NCBI GenBank assembly: GCA_026745465.1
Contig: JACYXH010000363.1
Location: 1,573,501 to 1,637,500, forward strand
Length of the DNA stretch: 64,000 nucleotides
Reading direction: 5' to 3'
From: Lota lota
Taxonomy: Eukaryota; Chordata; Actinopteri; Gadiformes; Lotidae
The notes under the pieces were generated by a model, which did no database searches, was not told the origin of the DNA, and saw nothing but the letters and a program-made list of their open reading frames with translations. Made by a program: the position numbers and the translations under genes. Each line of letters begins with the position of its first letter. The stretch's first letter is position 1. This document shows, in pieces, positions 36,654-50,425 of the stretch.

Positions 36654-36855
36654 CTGCTATCTTGGTGGCGATGCGAGTGGTGACCGGTGGGCCGAAGCCC
36701 TTATTGGTGGAGGCCTTGAGGGTGAAGAAGTAGGTCGTCCCGGGGTAGAGGCCCACAAACAGGTGCTGGGTCTCGTTCCTCAGCTTGAAGACCCGGCCCC
36801 GCTGGGTGGTGAGGTCCACGCTGGGGTCCAGAGAGCTCAGCGCCTTGTAGGTGAT
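36654..36855 (-). CDS. ptprt: ptprt exon: second half of FN3 repeat 3
   Basis: 202 nt, phase 0 to phase 1, acceptor CTCCCAG, donor GTACAC. It continues [15 protein letters not shown] and includes [32 protein letters not shown] and [14 protein letters not shown]. The strand motif [22 protein letters not shown] is the hallmark of R2B receptor phosphatases, and the RVFKLRNET wording favours PTPRT. One sequon (NET) is present. No stop or frameshift interrupts the exon. Together with the 110-nt exon it makes a 312-nt phase 1-1 domain module. Confidence 0.97.
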
Positions 36856-37943
36856 CTGGGAGGAGGCCACATGTTCACTATTCTGTCACAGACACTTATG
36901 TTTGTTCCTATTTCTGTGCTTATACTTTTCCTTATACTTTTCCTGTGCTTATAGAGTGTATTTCTGTTCTGATGACCGTCATTTGAATGCTGATTCTATT
37001 TATGTGTCTCAACCAACTAGTGCACTAACAATGTAGGTGATAGGTCAACATTGCCTATGCTGCGACCGCAGGTTTGATTCTGAACTCCAGTCCTATACCT
37101 CAATATCATTCCTTCTCTCTTTCGCAAATATTTTCTGTCCTTCTCCAGGTAGTTACCAGGTAGTGACCACATCTGATGTAATGAGTGATCAATCCAATCT
37201 GAGTAATCCATCTGGATTAAAGATAGATTACACATGACACCTCCAACGTAAACACAGCAATATGCGGCCAGTCTCTGTCAAGATGTCCCGCTCTGAGCTG
37301 GCTCAACATATCGACCTTCGGCTGTAAAACTGTCACACTGCGTACCAGGCGACTGCGGAGACAAATTAGTCTGAGAGGAAGTGGAATGTGACTGGAAGTG
37401 TTTTGCTCCCACGGTACTAAAGAGACAACAGGCAGGCGCTGACACCAAAGCGAGCTTGGATCCTCACTTTACAGCTCAACTGTTAACCACACCATCCATG
37501 TCTGTCAGCACGTCGCCCCCGGAAACAGTCCCCACTTTGTCACCGTCAATTAGACATGTAGGGCGCTCGCACACACAGAACACTGATGGACGGACACGCA
37601 AGCAAACACACACACACACACACACACACTTGTATAGTCAAAAACTAACACACACACACACACACACACACACAAGCACACACATACTTGTATAGACACA
37701 AACTATCTCTCTCTCACACACAGCCTTGGTTCTTGCTCACTTGCTGGGTCAACTGTTGGTCTGAAATGTTGAACCTTGAGCTAAATGCATCATGGGTATT
37801 TAGCCGGGAGGATATTCTGTTAACACTACACACTGGTAGGACTGATGGAGAGAGAGAGATAGAGAGAAAGAGAGAGATAAAGAGAGAGAGGCAGAGTACA
37901 GTACAGTATGTGTGTCTATTATGTTTGAGTCTGTAGGCATAAA

Positions 37944-37950
<7 letters not shown>

Positions 37951-37999
<49 letters not shown>

Positions 38000-38025
38000 T
38001 GTGTGTGTGTGTGTGTGTTTGATTG
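37951..38025. repeat. (GT)n microsatellite
   Basis: About 35 repeats with one CT interruption. Confidence 0.95.
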
Positions 38026-39589
38026 GGAGAGAGTGCATGCATGCGTGAACAATGTGTACTGCTCTGAGAGTGTCTGACTGACGACTGAACCAGTTTTGAA
38101 CTAAACCAGTTAAATCAAACCAGTAAAATCAATAGCCATTACTACAACCTGGGCGCACAATAACAGTCCCTCTCTCTCATCCACGCTGCACTACCACTCT
38201 ACTTCCACACTTTTATTTTATGACTCATAACGCTCGTACGCTCTGTATTATTATCATGACTCTTATTCTGCCTCTCTGATCTTTTATCTCTCCCTCATCG
38301 TATGCGTCTCTCTATTTTTCTCACTTCTCTCTCCCTCCCATCTCTCTCCCTTCATCCACTACGTCTCCCATCTCTCCCTCTTGTACGACATTAAAGAGAA
38401 GCGTAGGAAAATAACCGCTTTTTCATCTTTTGATTTTCACCTTAATAAGTCAAATAAAAAGACATTACCGAGGTACGGGGGCGAAGTTATCCACACACCT
38501 CCTCACGTGTTGTGTACCCAGACCGTAAGCAGACAGAACCCAAGCCAGGAGAATACAAGCCAGGAGGTTGTAACTGGACCCCTGTTCAATAGCTCCACAG
38601 TGGGCCGTTAGAGCACTAATCACGTTGGCTTACTGAAGGCCTGAGTGAGAACTAACCAGGTACAAACAATGCAGCAGAGCAGAAATTCAGATCCACGCTG
38701 TTGGGGTGAAATCATCACCTCCTTAACGGAACTAATGAAGGAAACAGGCTTCCATTAAATGGACAAGAACAACCTCTCATTCTCTCTCCTCTCCCCCTCT
38801 TCTCTCCACGCCAGAGGGTTTGGAGACATTTATTTCTGTATTTTCCTTTTCCAAGAGTGAGGTATGTATCAGATGGACCATGATAGGTTAACACCGTTAT
38901 TTACTCCGTTATTTTCTCCGTTTTTATAACTTATGGGGACGTGCTTCCCTGAGCTAATTTGTTCAGCCCCCCCATATCTCTCATTTAATATCTCTCTTTA
39001 CTCCCCTCCATTTCCCTCTCTCTTTCTCTCTCTCTCTCTCGCTCACCTTTGCCTCCCCTTCCACCACCCCTGCTCTCGTCCTCTTTCTCTCGCTCCTTTC
39101 CCCTTCTCTCTATCTCTGCCCCTCTCTCCTCCCCCCCCCCCCCCCCCCCCCCCCCCCACACACACACACTCACACACACACACACGCACACACACACACA
39201 CACACCCAGCTTCCCTCTTGCTCTCTCTTGAATGAGAGTGCAGGGCTATTAAAGCTCAGGTAGTTTTATTGACCAATGAAAAGACAGCAGTGCTGTGGGC
39301 AAAGTGCACTGTGGGTAATTTAGTGAGTCCAAGGAGAATAACTCAACAGAGCTGTTTTCACAGGAGGAGAGAGATAGAGACATGTAGAAAGAGAATGAGA
39401 ACTAGAGAAAGAGAGACAGAGAGAGAGAGATAAAGAGAGGATAAAGAGAGAAATAGAGATAGAAAAAAGAGTGAACACCACAGGTGTCCACTCTCCAAAA
39501 ATAGTTTAATTGGTTGTTCTTTATTTCATCTATTTGATTATACTATATTTGTAATATATATTTACATTTCTATACATATTTGTATACGT

Positions 39590-39965
39590 AGGAGCTGTAG
39601 TCTCCCTCTCCTTCCTCCTCTCCTCTCCTCTCCTCTCCTCTCCTAAGGAGCTATATTCTCCCTCTCCTTCCTCCTCTCTCCCCTCTCCTTCCCCCTCTCC
39701 TCTCCTCTCTGAAGGAGCTGTGTTCTCCTTTTCCTTCCTCCCCTCTCCTCTCCCTCTCTCCTCTCCTCTCCTCTCCTAAGGAGCACAGTCTCCCTCTCCT
39801 TCACCCTTCCACTCCTCTCCTAATGAGTTGTGGTCTCCCTCTCCTTCCTCTTCTCTCCTCTCCCTCTCCTCTCTTCTCCTCACCTAAGGAGCTGTGGTCT
39901 CTTTTTCCTTCCTCCCTTCTCCTCTCCCTCTCCCTCTCCCTCTCTCTTCTCCTCGCCTAAGGAGC
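39590..39965. repeat. ~60-bp CT-rich minisatellite
   Basis: Six or seven units each start with AAGGAGCTGTGGTCTCC and continue CTCTCCTTCCTC plus a variable (CTCTC)n tail. The variable tail makes unit length range from about 55 to 65 bp. Confidence 0.9.
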
Positions 39966-40286
39966 TGTGGTTTGACTCCAGCTGGATAAAAATAGACGTA
40001 TTGCCTCAGAGCAAGAGGACGTAGAGTCTATTGTTGACTTAGTTACAAGTCCCTCTACTTAGAAACTGATGTTGACAACAACATGTGCGGTACACTCTAC
40101 AAGAAAAATAAATTAAATTACTTTTAATTTAATTTAATAATAATTAAATTAATTAAACTAATTATTATTGTTCCATGATTGCGGTTTTTGTCAATTGACC
40201 CAAGCACACATGTTTTCCTCCACGCAATGCTGTGTTTTGTGGGCATGCTATTTTCTTCTGCCGTTAACGTGTTGGCTTCTTAACCC

Positions 40287-40435
<149 letters not shown>

Positions 40436-41400
40436 TATTTTGATTTAATGAAACTGATCCTTTGTGTTGGAAGAATAGAAACAACCAAAAAATCGATAAA
40501 AGCAACAAAAGGACAAAAAAGATGGAGAAAAGAGACAGAAAGAAGAGATAGAGAGAGAATAGAGAGATAGAGAGAGAGAAAAGGTATAGAGAACTCAGTT
40601 ATTATGCAGTATTACTTATAGGTTGGCAAATACTTGTTTTTAAATATATATAGTTTCATTATTATATATACTTATTAGATTTATTAATGGTGGTTATTAT
40701 AAATATTATTATTAAAACTATCAATAGTCATGTTTTATATTTTATATATGATATTATATAAGACCTGTTTGTATTGGGCTGACCATGCCTTTTTCTTTGC
40801 TGAGCAGCTCTAAACCAAGGCAAAAGATGTGTGAATTGATGCTGTGTTATCCTGTTTTGTAATTTCAACTATCCAACTGGGACAGACTGTCAAAAGTCAT
40901 ACATTCTGGGCCACAAGAAAGACTGTGTTTGTTTATTCGTACGAGTGCATATGAAAGAGAGAGAGAGAGAGAGACAGAGACAGAGAGAGAGACAGACAGA
41001 TGGATAATAATATTTCACCATTCTCTCTCCAATAGCCTGCGGGGCTAATCTATAAACACAGAACTCAACATGCGACCCCAGAGGGTATCTGTCTTAGAAA
41101 CTAAAACCTCCTCACTACGTCAGTCTGAAGGCTTTAAAATCAATCTCTTGCTCCGCCCCTGCAAACAACAACTTAAAGTTTTGAAAACGCGTCCAGGCAG
41201 TGTTTCCCGAGGGAGGGAGGGGTGGGGGCGGGGGGGAGGTTGACAGCTTTGACATGTATTACCATGCCGATGTTTCCGGGGCAATGGCTGGAGGGAACCG
41301 GCAGGAAGTGGTGGTCAGGAGACAGCTGCCATGGCAACAGGCGGCATTCGACCAGAACCCGCTTCTACTCAAATTACCTGTCATGTAAACCTCTGTACTG

Positions 41401-41403
<3 letters not shown>

Positions 41404-41461
<58 letters not shown>
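41404..41461. repeat. (GT)n microsatellite
   Basis: About 29 repeats. Confidence 0.97.
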
Positions 41462-41464
<3 letters not shown>

Positions 41465-42405
41465 ATGATTACTGATTATGTTATGTACAGGTGTTCCTCT
41501 GATGTTTTTGAATGGATGTACACCTGTTCATAGGTGGGATTAGAAGGGAGAGGAGGAGGAGGAGCCAGACTTGGCTCTTTTGGTGGGTCTGGATGAATGC
41601 CATTGGCTGACACAGCTGACCATAAGCGCTGGGTATACATATCGCTAGGTAATATAGAAGAGACTCTACAGTAAAAGTAATGAAGTGTAGAGGTGGTCAA
41701 ATCTAGCAGCTCCCTCTGGGCGGAACAGTGACACGAGGAAGATGAGAGCCAATTAAAATTACATGAGTGGAAGATTCCAACTCATGTACTGAAACATCAG
41801 CAGTTTGCTGTAATTGGTAAAGCAGATTGCCCAAGGGGGTCAATGATTGGTCAGAGAGGTAGAAGGAATGCTGTGATTGGCTCCAGGGTGGGAAGTGGAA
41901 CATTTGAATTCTTAGAGTAGAGTGGATTATTCTCAGAAAAATGCTTGTATCTGAAATGTGACTAGCAGTGTGTGTACATGAGCATGTGTGTGTATATTTG
42001 TAAGTCTCTGCCTGTCTGTCTCTCTGTATGCGTCCCATGACATTTCCTCTTGAATATCAGAGAATTGAGCTCTCCATCCAGGATCGCAAACATCTGACCA
42101 GTATGTCCCTGTTTGTCTTCATTACAGAACAGACACACAGACGCACACACTTTGGTGAGACTGAGGACTCCCTCCACACACACACACACATTCAGATACT
42201 CCTGCGTCATGGAGATCGGATCTGCTTTTATGTTGCTGTTCTTTTCGTCCGATGGAAGTCATCGGATACTTACACACACGCACATGTGTACTCAAACGTA
42301 CACACACATACACACACACACATGCACTCAAACATACACACACATACTCACACACACATGCACACACACTGAAACATACACAAACATACTCTCTCACACA
42401 CACAA

Positions 42406-42437
<32 letters not shown>

Positions 42438-42579
42438 ACACGAGACGTGAGTGGCGCTCCGCAGGGATTCTACATTTTCACCCTCTTTTTACCCACTTTT
42501 GCGTCTTGGATAACAAAGAGAGGTCATATCAACACGCTAGCTATCAGTGGAAGCTGGCTTGTTCAGATCCAGGGTAATG

Positions 42580-42660
42580 TTGTTTACTGTAGTGTAGTTT
42601 ACTGTTGTGTAGTTTACTGTTGTGTAGTTTACTGTTGTGTAGTTTACTGTGGTGTAGTTT
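42580..42660. repeat. 15-bp tandem repeat
   Basis: About five copies of ACTGTTGTGTAGTTT. Being a multiple of 3 it leaves an open frame (VVYCC repeats), which is not a gene. Confidence 0.93.
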
Positions 42661-43128
42661 CATATTTTCTAGTTTTCTGCATGTGGATGAACGCCAGGAG
42701 AGAGACGAGAGGACCGGAGAGGTGCTTAACCTCCCCTCCCTGACCGCCAGTCTGATGGTGTGTTAAAATAAACAAACAAAAAAATACTTCAAAACATTAA
42801 TGGATCCCCAGAGCTGGCAATATTAAGAAGGTCTAAGACCTCTAGTTTATAACATAATATTGTTTTTTTTAATACCATAATATTACAGTAGGCTGATTTT
42901 ACATTCTGGTTCACTGTTTCTATTGATTCTTAATCACATTTTGACATGCAATCAATAATGAAATCCCCGAATTATGAATAATCGTTTTAGAAGGGGATTT
43001 TTAATGTTTTGTGAAGTAAAACAACAAACTATTTTCTTTTGTAGGTATTTGGTGTTGTCATGATTATGTAACGGACTACTTGCCGATGTGCCTTGCTCAC
43101 CAGCAGTGTCAGACAACCTGTGTGTTCT

Positions 43129-43187
43129 GAGGGGGGGTGGGGTGGGGGTGGGGGGGGGGGGGGGGGGGTTGGGGGGGGGGGGGGGTT
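43129..43187. repeat. G-rich homopolymer stretch
   Basis: Runs of 7 to about 17 G separated by single T or TT. Likely G-quadruplex forming and hard to sequence. Confidence 0.9.
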
Positions 43188-44164
43188 GTGTATCGCGGTA
43201 GCTACGATAAGATTCAATAAAATTTGGGATACCAGGGGAGGCCACCAGGGGGAGATTACATGAACTAGTGTCACAGGTTTAGCAGGAGGGGCTTGTGGAG
43301 GTGGCTAACAGAACTAGCAGGGGCTAGAATAATGGTACAAGCAGGGTTGGCTAGTGGGGGAGGCTAACAGAGCTAGCAGGTGGCAAGCATTGCAGTGGCT
43401 AGCCTCCCCAGCTAGCCACTGAGAGAATCGATTTTGGACGCTGAGTCTGATGAGGTGTTTAGAGATGGAACTGACAACCTGCTGCTCACATCAACTCTCT
43501 CACTATCTCTCCCTCTGTCTCTCTATTTCTCACTCTCTCTCCTTTTCCATCTCTCTCCGTCTCTCTCTCCCTTTCTTTCTCTCCCCATCTCTCTCTCTCT
43601 CTCTTCCCATCTCTCTCCCTCTCGCTTTCCCTATCATCTCTCTCCCTCTCTCTTTCCCTCCCCATCTGTCTCCCTCTCTCCTTTCTCCCCCATCTCTCGC
43701 TCTCTCTCTTTCCCTCCCCATCTCTATTTCTCTCGCTCTCTCGCTCTCTCTCTCTCTCAAGGGGGTCTCTCTCTCACAGCGGTATGTGCGTTAGCTCTGA
43801 GGTCATAAGAGGTCAGAGAGCGACACACAGAGATGATGAGCCCAGCTGGTGCCTGCTGGTGTTTCATTGGTGGCTGGAGATACTGATGGAGTCACATATT
43901 AGGACTAGACTTCATATCCATCTATCCATCCACTATATCTCTACATATCGAGATATATATCCATCCATCCATCCACTATATATCTTATATATCCATCTAT
44001 CCATATATATATATATATATATAGATATCTATCCACTATATCTAGATATCTATCCATCTGTCCATCCACCTATATCTCTATATATCTAGCCATCCACTAT
44101 GTCTTTATATATATATATCCATCTGTCCATCAACCATATCTCTTTATATCTATATATATCTATA

Positions 44165-44286
<122 letters not shown>

Positions 44287-45429
44287 CATCCCACCATATA
44301 TATCTGTATCTATCTACCTATCCCTCTATATCTATCTCTATCTATTTATCTATCAATATATCCGTCAGTCCATCGGATATGAGTAGAACGTATCTATCTA
44401 ACTATCTATCTATCCATCCATTCATCCTTTGTCAATATGCAAACCCTCACAATGTTAAAAAGAAATCATGAAACTTTTGAATTATTGACAAAATCAGTTG
44501 AATAAAATCTTGTTTCTAATATTGGCAAACAAAGATTGAAGCAAGGATTTAGTCAAATAAAAAATCCTAAAGACATTCTCTTTGCATCCCTCATATTTTT
44601 CAGAAGCCAGAACATTTGGCAGCTAACACTCACCACAAATTATCAGACATGCTGCGGAACCCACTTATGTTGCCATCGCCTCTCTTTTCAGCTACCTTCA
44701 TCCCTATCACCACCCTCCTCATCCTCCTCCTCCATCTCCAACCCCCACCCTCATTGTTCCTGTGATAATTCATCTGTTCCCGAGCTTGAAAGCAGAGCAA
44801 AATGACAAAAATAAAACAAAAAAAGCGAGGAGAGAAGAGAGAGGGAAAGAGAGGAGCCGAGAGGCTACCGCAGCTCTTTAGATGTCCCAGATGATTCCTT
44901 TAATCCCCTCAATAGCAGCAATTACAGTAATTATCTCTAATGGCAGTGCATTGTTGCGCTCTGCTCCCTGGTTCTGATATGTTAAACACAAGAGGACAGA
45001 TTCATATTAATAAGACCAACACAAAACACGTCCAAACACATCCCCAGATACAGGTTCAAAATCCCACGTTGGCGGGGATGGGGGGGGGGGTATTTCAGTG
45101 CCGGCGTCCTTAAAAGAGATGATCAAAAAACAACAAGGCTATTCACCTGGGCAGCGACATCATCCATCTACCGGTCACAATACAACGCAGTAAAAGAAGA
45201 CACACAAACATCCTGTTGCTTTGGGTTATAGGTACAATGGTCGATTTGTCAATGCATTTGTACTTTTCGAAACGCTGTGAGACCGAGATAGAAGGGTACT
45301 TGCCTCTATCACGAAACAGATGTTTTTCATGATAAATGCAACACCTGAATGAACCTCAAGGTTCTGTGTCTTAATGAACAGAACAGAGAAGAGAAGAGAA
45401 AGTGGGTTGAAGAGAAGAGAGGGAATGTA

Positions 45430-45490
45430 GACCACAGGTGGGAATCAAACCTGCAGTCGCTACGAGGAGTGCCGCCTTCGTGGTTAGCAG
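45430..45490 (-). mobile_element. SINE head remnant
   Basis: GGTGGGAATCAAACCTGCAG is the reverse complement of a tRNA B-box region. 'GTGGTTAGCAGGTTGAG' follows in A-box position. No body or tail is visible. Confidence 0.45.
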
Positions 45491-45959
45491 GTTGAGATAA
45501 CGTCTCAAGATAGACACTTCGAGTGAATAGAAAAGCTTGTCATTTTCTAGTTGTTTCAGATTATCTCTGCCCTTTCAGTCAAGGCCCTTCAGAGTAACAT
45601 GAAACAGCATCGGGTCTGAATGCTCTAAATACACACCTGTGATGGTGTAAGAATTACTTGTTTGTATTAATGCGCTGCCAATCTCAAAGTATGCTAGCCT
45701 GTGTTGCTTGGCAACCATTTTGCTGTCTTGAGGAACTATATTGATTGGCAAAGACGGATTTTGCTTTTGAATAAATGACTGTATTTAATGTTGCTGTGTG
45801 TTTACTTTGGGAACTCTTACTATGTAGTCTATAGTAACGGTTTTAGTAATCGATTAATAAATCTGGCTTTGCAACATGCCTAACAATGTGCCTAACAATG
45901 CCCCCTAGCTAGTTCTAATATCACTGTAAACCACGACCTCTCGTGACTTATTGCTTGAA

Positions 45960-45960
<1 letters not shown>

Positions 45961-46043
<83 letters not shown>
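45961..46043. repeat. (CA)n microsatellite
   Basis: About 41 perfect repeats, 83 bp from the donor of the 110-nt ptprt exon. In the pre-mRNA it is (UG)41 downstream of the donor. Confidence 0.98.
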
Positions 46044-46045
<2 letters not shown>

Positions 46046-46126
46046 CAACACTTATCAATTCCTTGTTTCCTGATCTATTTTCTGCATTGCACACACCCAG
46101 CCACCTACACCCACACCCACACCCAC

Positions 46127-46236
46127 CTCGTAGAGTGTAATGACTCCGTTGGTCTCGTTTGGAGCTCTCCACTGCATGAAGATCTTCTCCTCGTAGGGAG
46201 AGTTCTGGAGAGACTCAACTGGAACCGACCCAGGGA
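46127..46236 (-). CDS. ptprt: ptprt exon: first half of FN3 repeat 3
   Basis: 110 nt, phase 1 to phase 0, acceptor CTCTAG, donor GTGGGT. With the previous exon it restores the valine codon in [12 protein letters not shown]. The frame continues with EEKIFMQW and [12 protein letters not shown], the conserved beginning of the third FN3 repeat, with the core tryptophan and an N-glycosylation sequon (NET). The acceptor directly abuts a perfect (GA)n run of about 80 bp, so in the pre-mRNA the polypyrimidine tract is pure (CU)n. The NGVITLYE motif is typical of PTPRT and PTPRM. Confidence 0.95.
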
Positions 46237-46237
46237 C

Positions 46238-46238
<1 letters not shown>

Positions 46239-46319
<81 letters not shown>
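46239..46319. repeat. (GA)n tract abutting the acceptor of the 110-nt exon
   Basis: About 40 perfect GA repeats, continuing as imperfect GA/GACA DNA to 46520. In the pre-mRNA it reads (CU)40-AG directly before the exon. Confidence 0.97.
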
Positions 46320-46327
<8 letters not shown>

Positions 46328-47052
46328 AAGAGAGAGAGAGACAGAGACAGAGACAGATAGAGACATGGAGAGAGAGACAGACAGACAGACAGACAAACAG
46401 TGAAACAGAGAGAGAGACATGGAGAGAGCGAAAGAGAGAGAGAGAGAGAGAGACATAGAGAGCCAGATAAAGAGACATGGAGAGACAGACAGACAGACAA
46501 ACAGTCAAACAGATGGAGAAACATGGAGAGATTTGATCAATGCTTATTTAATTGTGCATGATACAATGCATAATATTTCACTAAAGTAATTATAAATGTT
46601 TTCCTTTATTGTAAATCCTTTGGTAGGTGTTTTGGAAATGTGAATATGTGATCTTTCCCATGACAATACAATAATTTTAAAATGAAATGATAGAGAGAAA
46701 GTGGAACTGAGGCAGACTGGCAGAGAGAGAGACAGAGAGAGAGGGAGAGAGAGACAGAGCGACAGAGAGACAGAGAGAGAAAGATACACAGAGAGAGAGA
46801 GGGAGAGAGAGACAGAGATAGAGAAAGATAGAGAGAGTGAAATCACCCACCATGACCTGCATCGGAGCTAAACATTTAGCAACAAGCTAACCACATGTAG
46901 CAACAAGCTAACCATGTAGCAACAAGCTAAAGAAGTCACTTGTCGATGACGGGAGACAGAAGATACCACACTCTTTATTTATTTTTTTGTGTGTATGTGT
47001 GTGTGTGTGTGATTGCTTTCACAAGTCTTAAGAAAGGCATGTAAGCAGTTTG

Positions 47053-47184
<132 letters not shown>

Positions 47185-47283
47185 TTAAAGGTGTGAAGTG
47201 CCCTACAGGGAGCACTGACTGACTGTGTGAGTGAGAGACAGAGGATGGATTTTTTTGGTGTAAGCTTAAGACACAACTACAAA

Positions 47284-47318
<35 letters not shown>

Positions 47319-49007
47319 ACACATACACACATAATGTAGAAGTCCTATTGTGAAGATGTTGATTAGGAGCCCGTCTAACGATCTCATCACATTTCTTAAA
47401 AAGCTGTAATTAAACCGTCTCACATACACCTTATCACTCCCACATCCTGCCTACGTGTGTGTGTGTGTGTGTGTGTGTGTTTGTCTGTGTGCGTTGTGGG
47501 AGATGGAGACAGAGAAAAACAGGCGCCATTGTAAAGATAACAGCGTGTGTAACACATTAATCATAACTTGATTACATTTCTCTGTTCTGAACACTGAATG
47601 CTTTGCTTCATTAAGCTTCAAACTCCCATCTCTCTCTCCCTCCCTCTCACACCCTTTGTTGTATACATTTCTATTAATCTCTCAGTCTTCCCCCTACTCT
47701 CTCTCCATCTCTCTCTCTCCATCTCTCTCTCTCTCCCTCAATTCACAAGCCTCACTGTCTAATACCTGAAATGTGTATTTTCTTTGTCACTCTCTCTCTC
47801 TCTCCATATTCAAAACATCCTTGCCTTGTCTAAACAGATTGAACCTTTAGCATATTTATAACTATTGTGTTTCGACATGCTTACTATTATTTTCAACTGA
47901 TAATGACAAATGTCAAAATGGCCTATGGCACAAAATGGCTGACAGCTGCACGCACCTGACCAGTGACCAGTGTTTATTGAAACAACAAAGCAGAACACAT
48001 CCTGGTTATTATAACTTAACTATTAAGGCAGAACATAAGCCAAGGCTGGTGGAATCATCCTCGTAGCCTTACATCTTTCAGACAGCTTTTTCACCTTTTT
48101 TTAGAAAGCGTTAATACCTCTTTATGGCAGCGTTTTAACCTCTTTCAGACAAACCATAACCCATTAACTTGGCATAAAGGTCAGGCGAATTAAATACACA
48201 CGCCCAATAGAATATCAAAGGTTATTTAGTCAACATTACATTAATTAATATCATGCTTCATATATATATTTTTTCTTTTTTCTACAATTCTATTTAAATT
48301 TCTTTATTTCTCAATTCTATTCCATTTTATTGTTTAGTTCGAATCTGGCATGTATACTGGACCAAAAATATTGTTATTATTAATAAAACAGAAACATTAT
48401 AGAGATTGAAGGGAGCTGGAGACCAGATTACATTCTTGAGTTTTAAGTGAAATCTTGTTTGACGAGATTAAGATGCAGAGATTACCAAAATGTCTGATTT
48501 ATGCTCCCACTGAAGATAAGGAGCACACAGAGGACGGTTTAATTCAAATATATACTCATATACTTTAACACACATGCATAGTATATTATACTAAAATACT
48601 TAAACATAATTAGATATACTCATATACTTTAAACATGTATTTTTATGTTTTATATTTAAAACACACATTGTTAAAGATGCTCAAATACCTTAAACACAAA
48701 CATATTAGTATGAATAATATAATACTTGATTATATATACTCATATACTTTATGCAGGAAGATATTTTAGCCTGGGATCTTTGATCTGAGCGGGACTAACA
48801 CGGTTACGACCGGTTAAATAAAAACCAGAGCATTCTGGGAGACGCAGTTTAAATGGTTTCTCTTCGATTATTTGTGTGCACTCCCCCTCTCTCCAGGTAT
48901 GGCTCAGAGTGGGCGTTTCAAAACTATTTCTGAGGAAATCTCATTATGTACATCATCCCATAAATTCTGCTTAGCGCTGAAAGTTTTTCCTGCAGCATGA
49001 CAAACGC

Positions 49008-49195
49008 CAGGCTTGATATTTACTATTTAGCAGACACTTTATTTTACTGCGAATTATTTAAGAGACATGTCACTAAGGTCCAGGTAAGGGTTAGGGGGCA
49101 TCTTGCTCAAGGATGCAAACAGGTAGACGGTGAACATTGGGGATTGAACTGAGTACCTTTCGGTTGGGAGGCCAACTAGGCCACTAGTGTTTTGT
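49008..49195 (-). mobile_element. tRNA-derived SINE (minus orientation)
   Basis: Tail TTAGCAGACACTTTATTTTA at the left; body GTTAGGGGGCATCTTGCTCA; B-box complement GGGATTGAACTGAGTACC near 49141; head at the right with CTAGGCCACTAG. The order is that of a reversed teleost SINE. Confidence 0.8.
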
Positions 49196-49884
49196 TCAGA
49201 AGTATCTCTCATTGTGATGAATCACATTACACATATACCATCATACTCAACTTCATAATCACAGTTTATGAGCTGCTTAACTCCTGGGGCGCTTTTTTTT
49301 CCCCTTTAAAAATGAAGTTTTCTCCAACATCAGCATGTAACATGAAAACACCAACACAGGAAGTGACACAAACAGATGATTGATGCACCGAAAATACGCC
49401 GCAAGAGGTAAAATACATGGCTTTCACTGTATGAAATAATGTTCGCGAGCGTGAACTGTTAATTAAACACATGAATGAAACATGATCCAGTTTGTTTGTC
49501 CCTAAACGAAACGCGACCAGGAGTTGTATTTGTTGAGATTGCTTCATAATCCCTACTAGGCCTGTAACGTACACTACTTGTTTAATAACCCAAAGCTGAT
49601 AACTTCAAACTGCTGTTTGATGAGGACACAAGAAAACACAACAACAACAACAACAACAACAACACTCCAGGGCTGTGGGATGTGTTTGGTCCTGTGTGTC
49701 ACTCTGTTGTTGACTATATTTCCATTGTTCTTGCCGCTATGATCTGAGCGAAGCATCTCTGCTCACCAGATAAAAGGATTATTAAATCTGAGCGGTGCTA
49801 AATCCCAGCTCCACATCAGAACACTTCAGACATTCTGGGTTGTGAAGTAATACCCGCATGTTCAGCGGCGAGGCCATGTAGTAC

Positions 49885-49886
<2 letters not shown>

Positions 49887-49922
<36 letters not shown>
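49887..49922. repeat. 36-nt poly-G run
   Basis: Uninterrupted G36. True length is doubtful because such runs are prone to sequencing and assembly error. Confidence 0.9.
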
Positions 49923-49925
<3 letters not shown>

Positions 49926-50144
49926 AGGTGAACAGACATGCTTCTTATTGATCAGCTACCACCCCCCTCCCCCCCTTCCTCGCTCACTTGGGCGGATGGC
50001 CCCCGGTCCCAGGAAGACCTACTACTCAGTTATTAAAGTAATGATTGGAGGGAAAATGTGCTAGCTTAACCCGTTCTTCATTTATTCTTTGAGTTTGTGA
50101 TGCCACATGAAGTACTTTAAGTACTTTTTTTTCAGATAAAGAAG

Positions 50145-50425
50145 GGATTGATGAGAGGAGGTGTTAGAGGAGGGGAGGTAGAGGTGAAGAGGAGGTGTCA
50201 GAGGGTGGGAGGTGGTAGTAATGAGAGGAGGTGTGTGATGAGAGGAGGTGTCAGAGGATGGGAGGATGTAGTGATGAGAGGAGGTGTCAGAGGAGGGGAG
50301 GTGGAGGTGAAGAGGAGGTGTCAAAGAAGGGGAGGTGGTAGTGATGAGAGGAGGTTGTAGAGGAAGGGAGGTTGTAGTGATGATAGGAGGTATGAGAGGT
50401 GGGGAGGTGTCAGAAGAGAGGAGGT
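50145..50425. repeat. ~34-bp purine-rich minisatellite
   Basis: About eight units of GATGAGAGGAGGTGTCAGAGG plus GGGAGGTGGTAGT with variation. Confidence 0.9.
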
